Assembly: GCF_016907085.1 (NCBI RefSeq)
Contig: NZ_JAFBBJ010000001.1
Coordinates: 62,001 to 126,000 of the forward strand
Reading direction: 5' to 3'
From: Clavibacter michiganensis
GTDB lineage: Bacteria > Actinomycetota > Actinomycetes > Actinomycetales > Microbacteriaceae
Length of the DNA stretch: 64,000 nucleotides
Below the pieces are notes generated by a model. The model worked only from the letters and a program-made list of their open reading frames with translations, was not told the origin of the DNA and made no database searches. Numbering within the stretch: position 1 is the first letter of the stretch; every line of letters begins with the position of its first letter. Both the position numbers and the translations under genes were made by a program. Positions 51,950-61,042 of the stretch are shown here, in pieces.

Positions 51950-53491
51950 ATGTCCACGCCCCGCACCGCATCCGTCCCCGTGACCGCCGGCACCGGCCGC
52001 GCCGGGCGACGCCAGTGGGCCGCGCTCGTGGTGCTGATGCTCCCGGTGCTCCTCGTCTCCATCGACAACACGGTGCTGAGCTTCGCGATGCCGTCCATCG
52101 CGCGCGACCTCGAGCCGTCGGGCGCCGCCCAGCTCTGGGTCATCGACGCGTACCCGCTCGTGCTCGCGGGGCTCCTCGTCGCGATGGGCAACATGGGGGA
52201 CCGCTACGGCCGGCGGCGCCTCCTCATGATCGGCGCGGCCGGCTTCGGCCTCGTCTCGGCCCTCGCCGCGTTCGCGACCGACGCGTCGCAGCTCATCGCC
52301 GCGCGCGCCGCCCTCGGCTTCTTCGGCGCGATGCTCATGCCCTCCACGCTGTCGCTCCTGCGCACCATCTTCACCGACCGGAAGCAGCGCCGCCTCGCCA
52401 TCGCGATCTGGGCGTCGGGCTTCTCCGGCGGGTCCGCGCTCGGCCCGCTCGTGGGCGGCGTGCTGCTCGAGCACTTCTGGTGGGGATCCGTGTTCCTCGT
52501 CGCCGTGCCCGTGATGCTGCCGCTGCTGATCCTCACGCCCCTGCTCGTGCCGGAGTCGAAGGACCCGGCACCGGGTCCGATCGACGGGATCGCGATCCTG
52601 CTGTCGCTCGCGACCGTGGCGCCCATCGTCTACGCGATCAAGACGTTCGCGACCGAGGGCGCCACGCCGCTCGCGATCGCCGCGCCCGTCGTGGGCGTGG
52701 TCGCCGGCATCCTCTTCGTGCGCCGCATGTCGCGCGCCCGGAATCCCATGCTCGACGTCGCGCTCTTCCGCGAGCCGGTCTTCACGGGCGCGGTGCTCGT
52801 CAACCTGCTGAGCGTCGTCTCGCTCGTCGGCTTCCTCTTCTTCGTGACGCAGCACCTGCAGCTGGTCGCGGGCCTCGACCCGCTCGCGGCCGGGTTCGCG
52901 CTCATCCCGGGATCCGTGGTGGTCATCGTCTCGGGCCTCGTGATCGTGCCGATCGTGGCGCGCGCCCGCCCGTCGCGCGTCGTCGCGATCGCGCTGGCGC
53001 TCTCGGCGGCCGCCTACGTGATCCTCGCGGCCACGGGCCGCGACGCGTCCGTCGGGCTGCTGGTGTTCGCGTTCTGCCTGCTGGGCGCGGGCATCGGCGC
53101 CTCGCAGACCATCTCGAACGACCTCATCATCGCGGCCGTCCCGCCGGCCAAGGCGGGCGCGGCGTCCGCGGTCTCGGAGACGGCGTACGAGGTGGGCGCG
53201 GTGCTCGGCACGGCCGTGCTCGGCAGCATCCTCACCGCGAGCTACCGCACGGGCCTCACGCTTCCGGCCGGGCTGTCCGACGGCGACGCGAGCGCGGCGC
53301 GCGAGACGCTCGGGGGAGCGGTGTCGGTCGCCGAGCGCGTGCCCGCCGACGTGGGCGCGGCGCTGCTGGAGTCGGCGCACCGCGCGTTCGACGGCGGCGT
53401 GGTGACGACGTCGATCATCGGCGCCCTGCTCATGGTCGGCGCGATCGTCATCTCGCTCACGAGCCTGCGCCGCGCGAGCTCGCACGACTGA
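51950..53491 (+). CDS. MFS drug exporter, DHA2 (14-helix) type
   Basis: 513 residues from ATG 51950. About 14 transmembrane helices; motif A-like GNMGDRYGRRRLLMIGAAGFGLVSALAAF and the DHA2 motif C-type segment SGGSALGPLVGGVLLEHFWWGSVFLVAVPVMLPLL. N-terminal VVLMLPVLLVSIDNTVLSFAMPSIARDLEPSGAAQLWVIDAYPLVLAGLLVAMGNMGDR is close to QacA/SmvA-type proteins. It should export cationic or other toxic compounds in exchange for protons. Controlled by the divergent TetR gene. Confidence 0.92.
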   Translation: MSTPRTASVPVTAGTGRAGRRQWAALVVLMLPVLLVSIDNTVLSFAMPSIARDLEPSGAAQLWVIDAYPLVLAGLLVAMGNMGDRYGRRRLLMIGAAGFGLVSALAAFATDASQLIAARAALGFFGAMLMPSTLSLLRTIFTDRKQRRLAIAIWASGFSGGSALGPLVGGVLLEHFWWGSVFLVAVPVMLPLLILTPLLVPESKDPAPGPIDGIAILLSLATVAPIVYAIKTFATEGATPLAIAAPVVGVVAGILFVRRMSRARNPMLDVALFREPVFTGAVLVNLLSVVSLVGFLFFVTQHLQLVAGLDPLAAGFALIPGSVVVIVSGLVIVPIVARARPSRVVAIALALSAAAYVILAATGRDASVGLLVFAFCLLGAGIGASQTISNDLIIAAVPPAKAGAASAVSETAYEVGAVLGTAVLGSILTASYRTGLTLPAGLSDGDASAARETLGGAVSVAERVPADVGAALLESAHRAFDGGVVTTSIIGALLMVGAIVISLTSLRRASSHD

Positions 53492-53517
53492 GCGGGCGCG
53501 TCAGCCCGCCGGCGGGA

Positions 53518-53772
53518 TCAGACGACGTTGTCGTCGGAGCGCTCGCTGCGCGTGATGCGCTGACCGGTCGCGGGGTCGATGCGCGTGCGCGTCTCGCTCA
53601 CGGCCGTGCGGCGTCGGGCGAGGAGCGCGACGCCGATGATGATGACGAGCGCACCGCCACCCATCAGGATGTAGCCGACCAGCTGCAGGTCGACGCCGGG
53701 GACGGTGAGGTCGACGGCGAACGCGAGTATCGCGCCGACGACCACGAGGAAGATTCCGAGGCCGATGCTCAT
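53518..53772 (-). CDS. DUF6458-type small membrane protein
   Basis: 84 residues. Two helices ([19 protein letters not shown] and [22 protein letters not shown]) followed by a charged tail ([32 protein letters not shown]). [20 protein letters not shown] is the typical start of this actinobacterial family of unknown function. ATG 53772 is preceded by AAGGAGCACCGC, a good ribosome site. Confidence 0.85.
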   Translation of the reverse strand: MSIGLGIFLVVVGAILAFAVDLTVPGVDLQLVGYILMGGGALVIIIGVALLARRRTAVSETRTRIDPATGQRITRSERSDDNVV

Positions 53773-53847
53773 GCGGTGCTCCTTGGGTCGTGCCCGCCGA
53801 GTAGTCGGACGCCTTCACCGTAGCGCCGGTGCCCCGCGACGGACGGG

Positions 53848-53853
53848 TAGCCT
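53848..53853 (+). promoter_or_regulatory. -10 TAGCCT for leuB-ilvE
   Basis: Predicted start near 53860 leaves a leader of about 25 bases containing GGGAGG, a normal leadered transcript in contrast to many neighbours. Confidence 0.45.
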
Positions 53854-53884
53854 GTCCGGAAACCCACCAGTCCCGGGAGGATCC

Positions 53885-54952
53885 ATGCCCCGCACCATCT
53901 CGCTCGCCGTCGTCCCCGGGGACGGCATCGGCCCCGAGGTCGTCCACGAGGCCCTGCGCGTGCTCCGGGAGGCGGTCCCCGACGACGTGTCGCTCGACAC
54001 CACGCAGTACCCGTTCGGCGCCGGCCACTACCTCGAGACGGGGGAGATCCTCACCGACTCCGACCTCGCCGCGCTCGCGCAGCACGACGCGATCCTGCTG
54101 GGCGCCGTCGGCGGCGACCCCCGCGACGCGCGCCTCGCCGGCGGCATCATCGAGCGCGGCCTGCTGCTCAAGCTCCGCTTCGCGTTCGACCACTACATCA
54201 ACCTGCGGCCCACCACGCTGCTGCCCGGGGTCGCCTCGCCGCTCGCCGCGCCCGGCGAGGTCGACTTCGTCGTCGTCCGCGAGGGCACCGAGGGGCCGTA
54301 CGCGGGCAACGGCGGCGTGCTGCGTCGCGGCACCGAGCACGAGATCGCGACCGAGGTGTCGGTGAACACGGCGCACGGCGTGGAGCGCACCGTGCGGTTC
54401 GCGTTCGAGCTGGCCCAGAAGCGCGAGCGCAAGCACGTGACCCTCGTGCACAAGACCAACGTGCTGACCTTCGCCGGATCCCTCTGGCAGCGCACCGTCG
54501 ACCGCGTCGCCGCCGAGCACCCGGACGTCACGGTCGACTACCTGCACGTCGACGCCACGATGATCTTCCTGGTCACCGACCCGTCCCGCTTCGACGTGAT
54601 CGTCTCCGACAACCTGTTCGGCGACATCATCACCGACCTGGCCGCGGCCATCTCGGGCGGCATCGGCCTCGCGGCGTCCGGCAACGTGAACCCCACGGGC
54701 GCGTTCCCGAGCATGTTCGAGCCGGTGCACGGATCCGCGCCCGACATCGCCGGGCAGCAGAAGGCCGACCCGACCGCGGCGATCCTCTCGGTCGCGCTCC
54801 TGCTCGACCACCTCGGCCTGCCCGAGGCCGCCGCGCGCGTCACGGCAGCGGTGTCGGCCGACCTCGCCGCGCGCGCCGTGGGCGACACGGCACCCCGATC
54901 CACCGCGGAGGTCGGCGACGCCGTCATCCGCGCCCTCTCCACGAACCACTGA
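53885..54952 (+). CDS. leuB: 3-isopropylmalate dehydrogenase
   Basis: 355 residues from ATG 53885, with GGGAGG five bases upstream. Motifs of the isocitrate/isopropylmalate dehydrogenase family: [56 protein letters not shown] and [27 protein letters not shown] with the metal-binding aspartates, and [14 protein letters not shown]. Converts 3-isopropylmalate to 2-oxoisocaproate precursor with NAD in leucine synthesis. ilvE follows 8 bases later, so the two are probably one operon. Confidence 0.96.
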   Translation: MPRTISLAVVPGDGIGPEVVHEALRVLREAVPDDVSLDTTQYPFGAGHYLETGEILTDSDLAALAQHDAILLGAVGGDPRDARLAGGIIERGLLLKLRFAFDHYINLRPTTLLPGVASPLAAPGEVDFVVVREGTEGPYAGNGGVLRRGTEHEIATEVSVNTAHGVERTVRFAFELAQKRERKHVTLVHKTNVLTFAGSLWQRTVDRVAAEHPDVTVDYLHVDATMIFLVTDPSRFDVIVSDNLFGDIITDLAAAISGGIGLAASGNVNPTGAFPSMFEPVHGSAPDIAGQQKADPTAAILSVALLLDHLGLPEAAARVTAAVSADLAARAVGDTAPRSTAEVGDAVIRALSTNH

Positions 54953-54960
54953 AGGACCCC

Positions 54961-56073
54961 ATGAGCACCACCAGCACCGCCACCGCGTTCCCCCTGTCCT
55001 TCGAGCAGACCCCGTCGGAGAGCGCCCGCGCCGACGCCGAGCGGGAGGCGATCCTCGCGGACCCGGGCTTCGGCAAGCACTTCACCGACCACATGGTCCA
55101 GATCGACTGGACCCTCGACGCCGGGTGGCACGACGCGCGCGTCGTCCCGTACGGGCCGCTCCAGCTGGATCCGGCGGCGAGCGTGCTGCACTACGGTCAG
55201 GAGATCTTCGAGGGCATGAAGGCGTACCGCCACGCCGACGGATCCGTCTGGACCTTCCGCCCCGACCGCAACGCCGCCCGCCTCCAGCGCTCGGCCCGCC
55301 GCCTCGCGCTCCCCGAGCTCCCCACCGAGGACTTCGTCGAGTCCGTGCGGCAGCTGGTCCGCGCCGACCTCGGCTGGGTGCCGACGGCCGCGGAGCAGAG
55401 CCTGTACCTGCGCCCGTTCATGATCGCCAACGAGAGCTTCCTCGGCGTGCGCGCCGCCCAGCGCGTGGGCTACTACGTCATCGCGAGCCCCGCGGGCGCG
55501 TACTTCACGGGCGGGGTGGCGCCGGTGTCCATCTGGCTGTCCACGCAGTACTCCCGCGCGGGCAAGGGTGGCACGGGCGCCGCGAAGTGCGGCGGCAACT
55601 ACGCGGCATCGCTCCTCCCGCAGGCCGAGGCCGCGTCGCACGGCTGCGCGCAGGTGCTCTTCCTCGACTCCGAGGAGGGCCGCTACCTCGAGGAGCTTGG
55701 CGGCATGAACATCGTGCTCGTCTACGAGGATGGCCGGCTGGTCACGCCCGACTCGGAGAGCATCCTCGAGGGCATCACGCGCGACTCGATCCTCGAGCTC
55801 GCGCGCGACCGCGGCCTCACGGTCGAGAAGCGGCGCGTGGAGCTGTCGGAGTGGGTCGACGGCGTCGCGTCGGGCGAGATCACGGAGGTGTTCGCGTGCG
55901 GCACCGCGGCGGTCATCACGCCCATCGGCCGCCTGATGGGCGAGGGCCTCGACGTCGGCGACATCGACGCGCCCGCCGGCGAGCTGACGATGTCGCTGCG
56001 CCAGGAGCTCACCGACATCCAGTACGGCCGCATCCCCGACCGCCACGGCTGGCTCACGCGCCTCGACGCGTAG
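54961..56073 (+). CDS. ilvE: Branched-chain amino acid aminotransferase
   Basis: 370 residues from ATG 54961. PLP lysine K209 in GGTGAAKCGGNYAASL, with LEELGGMNIVLV and FACGTAAVITPIGRL downstream; the length and YGQEIFEGMKAYRHADGSVWTFRP place it in the class IIa (eukaryotic-like) BCAT group. It carries out the last step of Leu, Ile and Val synthesis in both directions. It follows leuB directly and completes, with ilvDBNC in this window, most of the branched-chain pathway; leuA and leuCD are not here. Confidence 0.96.
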   Translation: MSTTSTATAFPLSFEQTPSESARADAEREAILADPGFGKHFTDHMVQIDWTLDAGWHDARVVPYGPLQLDPAASVLHYGQEIFEGMKAYRHADGSVWTFRPDRNAARLQRSARRLALPELPTEDFVESVRQLVRADLGWVPTAAEQSLYLRPFMIANESFLGVRAAQRVGYYVIASPAGAYFTGGVAPVSIWLSTQYSRAGKGGTGAAKCGGNYAASLLPQAEAASHGCAQVLFLDSEEGRYLEELGGMNIVLVYEDGRLVTPDSESILEGITRDSILELARDRGLTVEKRRVELSEWVDGVASGEITEVFACGTAAVITPIGRLMGEGLDVGDIDAPAGELTMSLRQELTDIQYGRIPDRHGWLTRLDA

Positions 56074-56090
56074 CGCGCAGCCCGGTGCCT

Positions 56091-56119
56091 CGTGCCGGCG
56101 GCCGCGCGCCGTCGGCACG
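56091..56119. terminator. Hairpin after ilvE
   Basis: 56091-56101 pairs with 56109-56119 (11 bp, one G-T pair). It separates leuB-ilvE from the next gene, whose -10 starts three bases later. Confidence 0.55.
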
Positions 56120-56121
56120 GC

Positions 56122-56127
56122 TAGGGT
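56122..56127 (+). promoter_or_regulatory. -10 TAGGGT, leaderless type
   Basis: It ends seven bases before GTG 56135 of the hydrolase gene. Confidence 0.45.
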
Positions 56128-56134
56128 CGTCAGC

Positions 56135-56908
56135 GTGAAGATCGCGCGATTCAGCACCGGTGACGACCCCCGCTTCGGCATCCTCGACGAGGAGGAGGGC
56201 CACCTGGTCGTCCTCACCGGCGACCCCATGTTCAGCGGCTACCAGACGACGGGGGAGCGCGTGCCGCTCGCCGACGCCCGGCTGCTCGCCCCGGTGATCC
56301 CGCGCTCCAAGGTCGTCGCGGTGGGCCGCAACTACGCGGCGCACGCGGCCGAGCACGGCAGCGAGGCGCCCACCACGCCGCTCATCTTCCTGAAGCCCAA
56401 CACCTCCGTCATCGGCCCCGACGACGCGATCCGCCTCCCCGCCGACAGCGAGCAGGTCGAGCACGAAGGCGAGCTCGCGGTCGTCATCGGGCGGATCACG
56501 CGCGACGTGTCCGTGGAGGACGCGCGCCGCTCGATCTTCGGCTACACGATCGGCAACGACGTGACCGCTCGCGACATCCAGCACTCCGAGAGCCAGTGGG
56601 CCCGCGCCAAGGGGTACGACACGTTCTGCCCGCTCGGGCCGGTCATCGAGACCGAGGGCTCGTTCGAGGACGCGCTCATCGAGACCCGCGTGGACGGCGA
56701 GCTCCGCCAGTCCGGGCGCACGAGCGAGATGGTGCACTCGGTGCCCGAGCTCATCGCGTTCGCCTCGCGCGTGTGGACGCTGCTGCCCGGCGACGTGATC
56801 CTCACGGGCACGCCCGCGGGCGTCGGCCCCTTCACCGACGGCCAGGTCGTCGAGGTGTCGATCGAGGGCATCGGCACGCTCTCCAATCCCGCGCGCGCCC
56901 GCGCCTGA
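56135..56908 (+). CDS. Fumarylacetoacetate hydrolase family protein
   Basis: 257 residues from GTG 56135. The FAH fold is recognised by KVVAVGRNYAAHAAEHGSEAPTTPLIFLKPNTSVIGP, the metal-binding Glu residues in QVEHEGELAVVIG, the Asp in GNDVTARDIQ, and GDVILTGTPAGVGPF. Such enzymes are hydrolases or decarboxylases acting on 2-oxo acid derivatives such as acylpyruvates or oxaloacetate. Substrate not decided. It precedes a lipoprotein gene by 2 bases and the start has no Shine-Dalgarno sequence, in keeping with the nearby TAGGGT. Confidence 0.92.
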   Translation: MKIARFSTGDDPRFGILDEEEGHLVVLTGDPMFSGYQTTGERVPLADARLLAPVIPRSKVVAVGRNYAAHAAEHGSEAPTTPLIFLKPNTSVIGPDDAIRLPADSEQVEHEGELAVVIGRITRDVSVEDARRSIFGYTIGNDVTARDIQHSESQWARAKGYDTFCPLGPVIETEGSFEDALIETRVDGELRQSGRTSEMVHSVPELIAFASRVWTLLPGDVILTGTPAGVGPFTDGQVVEVSIEGIGTLSNPARARA

Positions 56909-56910
56909 CC

Positions 56911-57681
56911 GTGATCCGTCCCGGTCGTCCTGCGCGCGTCGCGCTGGCGGCCGCGGCGGTGGCGCTGCTCTCGGGCTGCGTCTACGACGTGTCCGACTAC
57001 GGGCTCGAGACGCCGGGGCCCTCTGCGGCCCCGACGCCCACGGCGTCGCCGACCCCGGGGGCCGCGGAGCTCGGCTTGCCGGCCGGCTGCACACCCGCCG
57101 ACCTCTCGATCGACTGGGCGGAGCCCGAGGCGGGTCCCGCCGACGAGCTGCTCGCCGTGCGGGTGATGACCGTGCGGATCCCGAGCGCGGGGGAGCAGCC
57201 CGGGCTCGGATCCACGACCCAGCGCGTCACGCGGAACGACACCGCGCTGCGGCCGGCGCTCCGCCTGGAGCTCGACGAGAGGGACGAGTCCGCGACCCCG
57301 GTGGTCGACGACGACCTCGCCCCGGCTGAGACGTGGGCCTCCTTCCTCGCCGCGGACCTCCGCGACCGCGAGCTCGTGGGACCGCGGTTCGGGCGGCCGC
57401 TGCAGATCTCCTCGTTCGATCCCGCGCTCGACCGCGAGGCCCGCTACGTGATCGGCTACCTGGGCTCCGCCCAGTCCGCGCACGTGACGGTGACGGGCTG
57501 CGACGGCGCGTTCCGCGGATCCGGCACGCTCGAGGGCCTCGACCCGACGCGGTCCGCCGGTGCCGTCCTCCTCGAGTGCGGCGTGCCGCCCGGCGACCAG
57601 TACGACCGCTGGGACCTGCTCGAGCCGTACTGCGCCGACGGGGCGCCGGCGACCGACGGGGAGCCGCAGCCCGAGCCCTAG
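56911..57681 (+). CDS. Lipoprotein, unknown function
   Basis: 256 residues from GTG 56911, two bases after the hydrolase stop. Signal: [20 protein letters not shown], lipobox LSGC with lipidated C23. A Pro/Thr/Ala linker ([16 protein letters not shown]) leads to a soluble domain with four cysteines ([32 protein letters not shown]), probably two disulfides. No known family. Two-gene unit with the hydrolase is likely. Confidence 0.78.
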   Translation: MIRPGRPARVALAAAAVALLSGCVYDVSDYGLETPGPSAAPTPTASPTPGAAELGLPAGCTPADLSIDWAEPEAGPADELLAVRVMTVRIPSAGEQPGLGSTTQRVTRNDTALRPALRLELDERDESATPVVDDDLAPAETWASFLAADLRDRELVGPRFGRPLQISSFDPALDREARYVIGYLGSAQSAHVTVTGCDGAFRGSGTLEGLDPTRSAGAVLLECGVPPGDQYDRWDLLEPYCADGAPATDGEPQPEP

Positions 57682-57684
57682 AAT
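57679..57684 (+). promoter_or_regulatory. -10 TAGAAT before gltX
   Basis: It overlaps the stop codon of the lipoprotein gene and ends ten bases before ATG 57695, so the leader would be only a few bases long. Confidence 0.45.
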
Positions 57685-57694
57685 CGGACCCAGG

Positions 57695-59215
57695 ATGACT
57701 GAGACAACCGCGCACCCCGTGACCACCGCCACCGGCACCGACGTCCGCGTCCGGTTCTGCCCGTCCCCGACCGGGACGCCGCACGTGGGGCTCATCCGCA
57801 CGGCGCTCTTCAACTGGGCCTACGCCCGCCACACGGGCGGCAAGCTGATCTTCCGCGTCGAGGACACCGACGCCGCGCGCGACAGCGAGGAGAGCTACGA
57901 GCAGCTCATCGAGGCGCTGCGCTGGCTCGAGATCGACTGGGACGAGGGCGAGGGCGTCGGCGGGCCGCACGCGCCGTACCGCCAGTCGCAGCGCACGGAC
58001 CTCTACCTCGACGTGATCCAGAAGCTCACCGAGTCCGGCCACCTCTACGAGAGCTACGCGACCGCGGAGGAGATCGAGGCCCGCAACCGCGCCGCCGGCC
58101 GCGACCTGAAGATGGGCTACGACAACTTCGAGCGCGACCTCACCGAGGCCGAGCGCCAGGCGTTCCGCGACGAGGGCCGCTCGCCGGCCCTCCGCCTCCG
58201 CGTGCCGGACACCGACCTCTCCTTCGACGACCTCGTGCGCGGCACGGTCACGTTCCCGGCCGGATCCTTCCCCGACTTCGTGCTCGTGCGCCCGAACGGC
58301 GCCCCGCTCTACACGCTCGTGAACCCCGTCGACGATGCCCTCATGGGGATCACGCACGTGCTCCGCGGCGAGGACCTGCTCTCATCGACGCCCCGGCAGA
58401 TCGCGCTGTACCACGCGCTCATCGACATCGGCGTGACCGACGCCATCCCGCGCTTCGGCCACCTGCCCTACGTGATGGGGGAGGGCAACAAGAAGCTCTC
58501 CAAGCGCGACCCCGAGTCGAACCTGTTCCACCACCGCGACCGCGGCTTCATCCCCGAGGGCCTCATCAACTACCTCGCGCTGCTCGGCTGGTCGCTCACG
58601 CACGACCGCGACGTGTTCTCGCGGATGGAGATGATCACGGCGTTCGACGTCGCCGACGTCACGCCCGCGCCTGCGCGCTTCGACCTCAAGAAGGCGGAGT
58701 CGCTGAACGGCGACCACATCCGCCTGCTCCCGCTCGAGGACTTCGCCCAGCGCCTCGTGCCGTACCTGCAGGCCGCTGGCGTCGTCGGCGCCGAGCTCAC
58801 GCACGACGAGCAGCGGATGCTCGACGCGGCGGCCCCGCTCGTGCAGGAGCGCATGCAGCTCCTCGGCGAGGCGCCCGACCTCCTCTCCTTCCTCTTCACG
58901 ACGGCGGATGCGCTGCCCTACGACGACGCTGCGGTCCAGGCGCTGAAGGACGACGCCCCCGAGGTGCTCGCCGCCTCGCGGGGCGCGCTCGCGGGCGTCC
59001 CGCACACGCAGTGGGACATCGACCTGGTGCAGGAGGTGCTGCAGAACACGCTCATCACCGGCATGGGCATGAAGCCGCGACTCGCGTACGGGCCGCTGCG
59101 CGTCGCCGTCTCCGGGCGCCGGATCTCGCCGCCGCTGTTCGAGTCGATGGTGCTGCTCGGCAAGGACGAGACCATCGCCCGCCTCGACCGCTTCGCGGGG
59201 ATGCTCGGTGAGTGA
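57695..59215 (+). CDS. gltX: Glutamyl-tRNA synthetase
   Basis: 506 residues from ATG 57695. Class I signature HIGH-like motif in [28 protein letters not shown] and the KMSKS-like motif [28 protein letters not shown] and [18 protein letters not shown] are also characteristic. Length is normal for bacterial GltX. It charges tRNA-Glu and, in most Actinobacteria with GatCAB, also tRNA-Gln. Interestingly the next RNA gene downstream is tRNA-Gln(CTG). The oxidoreductase gene overlaps its end by eight bases. Confidence 0.96.
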   Translation: MTETTAHPVTTATGTDVRVRFCPSPTGTPHVGLIRTALFNWAYARHTGGKLIFRVEDTDAARDSEESYEQLIEALRWLEIDWDEGEGVGGPHAPYRQSQRTDLYLDVIQKLTESGHLYESYATAEEIEARNRAAGRDLKMGYDNFERDLTEAERQAFRDEGRSPALRLRVPDTDLSFDDLVRGTVTFPAGSFPDFVLVRPNGAPLYTLVNPVDDALMGITHVLRGEDLLSSTPRQIALYHALIDIGVTDAIPRFGHLPYVMGEGNKKLSKRDPESNLFHHRDRGFIPEGLINYLALLGWSLTHDRDVFSRMEMITAFDVADVTPAPARFDLKKAESLNGDHIRLLPLEDFAQRLVPYLQAAGVVGAELTHDEQRMLDAAAPLVQERMQLLGEAPDLLSFLFTTADALPYDDAAVQALKDDAPEVLAASRGALAGVPHTQWDIDLVQEVLQNTLITGMGMKPRLAYGPLRVAVSGRRISPPLFESMVLLGKDETIARLDRFAGMLGE

Positions 59216-60158
59216 TCCCGGGGTCGCGGGATCCACCGCGACCGGCGACTCCTACGACGTCGTCGTCATCGGCGCCGGGCCCGCCGGCCTGTCCGCCGCG
59301 CTCAACCTGGTGCGCGCCCGCCGCCGCACGCTCGTGCTCGACAGCAACCGGCCGCGCAACGCCGCGACCCTCATGTCGCACGGCTTCGTCACGCGCGACG
59401 GGATCTCCCCGCTCGAGCTCCGCAAGCTCGGCCAGGTCGAGGTCGAGGGGTACGACGAGGGCGAGTTCCAGCTGGCCGTCGTGCAGTCGGCGGAGCCCGC
59501 CGAGGGCGGCTTCACGATCCGCGCGAAGGGCGTGCGCCGCGCGCCCGACCGCGAGGTCCACGCGCGCCGGATCCTCATCGCCACGGGCCTCGTGGAGACG
59601 CTTCCCGACCTGCCGAGCATCCGCGCGTACTACGGCACCGCCGTGCACAGCTGCATGGAGTGCGACGGCTACGAGAAGGCCGACGAGCCGCTCTTCCTCA
59701 TCGGCGAGACCGACGACCTCGTGGAGCGCGCCCTGCTGCTCTCGCAGTGGTCGCGCGACATCATCGTCTTCACCAACGGCGTCGCGGAGATCGACGAGGC
59801 GGGGGAGCGCGGGCTCGCGTCCCTCGGCATCCGCGTCGACCGCCGCCCCGTCGCCGACATCGAGGGCGAGCGCGCGGTCGTCACCGGCATCCGGATGCAG
59901 GACGGCTCCGTCGTCCCGCGCACCGGCGGCTTCGTCCGCCCGCGGTACTCGACCGCGCTCGACTTCCTCTCGGGGCTCGACCTCGACACGGATCACGACG
60001 GCCACATCGCCGTCGACGCCGAGGGCCGCACCTCCCACGACGGCGTCTACGCGGCGGGCGACAGCTCGCAGCCGGGCCCGCAGCAGCTGATCATCGCGGC
60101 CGGCTTCGGGGCGCGCGCCGCCAGCGCGATCAACCGGGACCTGCTGCCCGTGATCTGA
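59208..60158 (+). CDS. Thioredoxin reductase-like FAD/NAD(P) oxidoreductase
   Basis: 316 residues from GTG 59208, overlapping the gltX stop by eight bases. FAD motif [21 protein letters not shown], the redox-active CMECDGYE (a C-x-x-C like the CAxCDG of thioredoxin reductase) and the second FAD motif [34 protein letters not shown]. The central NAD(P) domain is present but its dinucleotide motif ([15 protein letters not shown]) lacks the normal GxGxxA/G. Substrate may be a thioredoxin-like or a low-molecular-weight disulfide. Weak dinucleotide motif makes canonical NADPH use uncertain. Confidence 0.85.
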   Translation: MSDPGVAGSTATGDSYDVVVIGAGPAGLSAALNLVRARRRTLVLDSNRPRNAATLMSHGFVTRDGISPLELRKLGQVEVEGYDEGEFQLAVVQSAEPAEGGFTIRAKGVRRAPDREVHARRILIATGLVETLPDLPSIRAYYGTAVHSCMECDGYEKADEPLFLIGETDDLVERALLLSQWSRDIIVFTNGVAEIDEAGERGLASLGIRVDRRPVADIEGERAVVTGIRMQDGSVVPRTGGFVRPRYSTALDFLSGLDLDTDHDGHIAVDAEGRTSHDGVYAAGDSSQPGPQQLIIAAGFGARAASAINRDLLPVI

Positions 60159-60189
60159 CGCGTGTCGGGCCCATCGGTAGCGCGCCGGT

Positions 60190-60219
60190 TTGGCGCGGAT
60201 CCGGCCGATGGGCTACACT
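60190..60219 (+). promoter_or_regulatory. Promoter of tRNA-Gln
   Basis: TTGGCG (60190-60195), 18-bp spacer, TACACT (60214-60219). The expected start is about 23 bases before the tRNA. Confidence 0.6.
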
Positions 60220-60248
60220 CGACGAGGCCCGATCGCGCATCGGGACCT

Positions 60249-60320
60249 TGGGGTATGGTGTAATTGGCAACACGGAAGATTCTGATTCTTTTGTTCTTGG
60301 TTCGAGTCCAGGTACCCCAG
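60249..60320 (+). tRNA. tRNA-Gln, anticodon CTG
   Basis: 72 nt. Acceptor stem TGGGGTA (60249-60255) with TACCCCA (60313-60319), discriminator G60320; CCA is not encoded. Anticodon stem 60275-60279 pairs with 60287-60291 (one G-T pair); anticodon CTG at 60282-60284. T-arm CTTGG/CCAGG encloses TTCGAGT. It reads CAG, the main Gln codon here. Confidence 0.96.
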
Positions 60321-60342
60321 CACTGAATACGCGAGAAATCAC

Positions 60343-60375
60343 AGGCCCGGTTATCCGGGCCTTTTCCTTTTCCCT
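60343..60375 (+). terminator. Intrinsic terminator after tRNA-Gln
   Basis: AGGCCCGG (60343-60350), loop TTAT, CCGGGCCT (60355-60362), then TTTTCCTTTTCCC. A hairpin with a T-rich tail, which is rare in this window. Confidence 0.85.
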
Positions 60376-60387
60376 CGCTCTGCCATC

Positions 60388-60405
60388 TCGGATGGCGCCA
60401 TCCGA
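60388..60405. promoter_or_regulatory. 18-bp perfect palindrome upstream of the RHH/toxin pair
   Basis: TCGGATGGCGCCATCCGA is fully self-complementary, 73 bases before the RHH start. It could be an operator or part of the tRNA-Gln terminator region. Confidence 0.35.
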
Positions 60406-60459
60406 AGCGCCGCGCATGCCGATCGCTGCTGCCGGACGGCTCTCGACTCCCGGCCCCCG

Positions 60460-60477
60460 GCGTATTACGTTATTCGC
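60460..60477. promoter_or_regulatory. AT-rich imperfect palindrome at the RHH start
   Basis: GCGTATTACGTTATTCGC, 14 of 18 positions symmetric, abuts ATG 60478. TACGTT within it lies at leaderless -10 distance, so autorepression by the ribbon-helix-helix protein is plausible. Confidence 0.45.
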
Positions 60478-60741
60478 ATGACAGGCGACGAGACCATCGA
60501 CGGCGTCCCCGTGACGGAGGAGCAGATCCAGGCGTGGGCCGATGAGGCCGAGGTCGGGTACGACGCGGACACGCTCAGGAAGCGGGGCCGCGGCCGTCCC
60601 GGGCGCGGAGCGCGACCGTCCCAGGTCGTCGCCGTGCGGCTCACCGACGAGGAGCTCGCCGCGGTGGATGCTCGAGCGGCTCGCGAGGGAACGTCGCGCT
60701 CCGAGGTGATCCGGCAGGCGCTCCACGACTCCGCGGCGTGA
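60478..60741 (+). CDS. Ribbon-helix-helix (CopG-like) antitoxin candidate
   Basis: 87 residues from ATG 60478, no Shine-Dalgarno sequence. An acidic N-terminal half (TGDETIDGVPVTEEQIQAWADEAEVGYDADTLRKRGRGRPGRG) precedes the RHH DNA-binding domain: SQVVAVRLTDEELAAVDARAAREGTSRSEVIRQALHD. The next gene overlaps its stop by four bases (GTGA). The organisation, RHH antitoxin first, small partner second, matches type II toxin-antitoxin pairs. Codon choice is more relaxed than in the surrounding genes. Confidence 0.72.
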   Translation: MTGDETIDGVPVTEEQIQAWADEAEVGYDADTLRKRGRGRPGRGARPSQVVAVRLTDEELAAVDARAAREGTSRSEVIRQALHDSAA

Positions 60742-60977
60742 GGGTTCACCCTTCGGCGCGGAAGCACGGGATCGAACCCGAGGATGCCGTCCAGGCCGCA
60801 TCGTGGGCGATCTGGATCGAGGATCTGGACGACGACAGCCCTGCGCGGCAATTGCGTCTCGGATTCGATCACTCGGGGCGTCTGCTGGAGACCGTGGTGC
60901 TCGTGTTCGACAGCGGGAACGAACTGGTGATCCACGCCATGATCGCGCGGAAGCAGATGCTGGACCTGCTGCCCTGA
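60738..60977 (+). CDS. Small toxin-like partner of the RHH protein
   Basis: 79 residues from GTG 60738. MRVHPSARKHGIEPEDAVQAASWAIWIEDLDDDSPARQLRLGFDHSGRLLETVVLVFDSGNELVIHAMIARKQMLDLLP has the helix-then-beta-sheet layout (H-x-SARKHGI ... LRLGFDxxGRLLEVVV ... VIHAMxARK) that I know from BrnT-like toxin partners of RHH proteins, with a basic and His-containing C-terminus. About 13 of 79 codons end in A or T, unlike the neighbours. RNase-type toxicity is inferred from the pairing only. Confidence 0.6.
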   Translation: MRVHPSARKHGIEPEDAVQAASWAIWIEDLDDDSPARQLRLGFDHSGRLLETVVLVFDSGNELVIHAMIARKQMLDLLP

Positions 60978-60980
60978 CAT

Positions 60981-61029
60981 GACGACGGCCCCGCCCGAGC
61001 ATCTGCTCGAGCGGGGCCGTCGTCGTTTT
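60981..61029. terminator. Long hairpin between toxin-like gene and aldo/keto reductase
   Basis: Outer stem 14 bp (60981-60994 with 61011-61024), inner stem CGAGC/GCTCG, followed on the plus strand by GTTTTC. Serves both convergent genes. Confidence 0.75.
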
Positions 61030-61042
61030 CAGCGCAAGCGGA

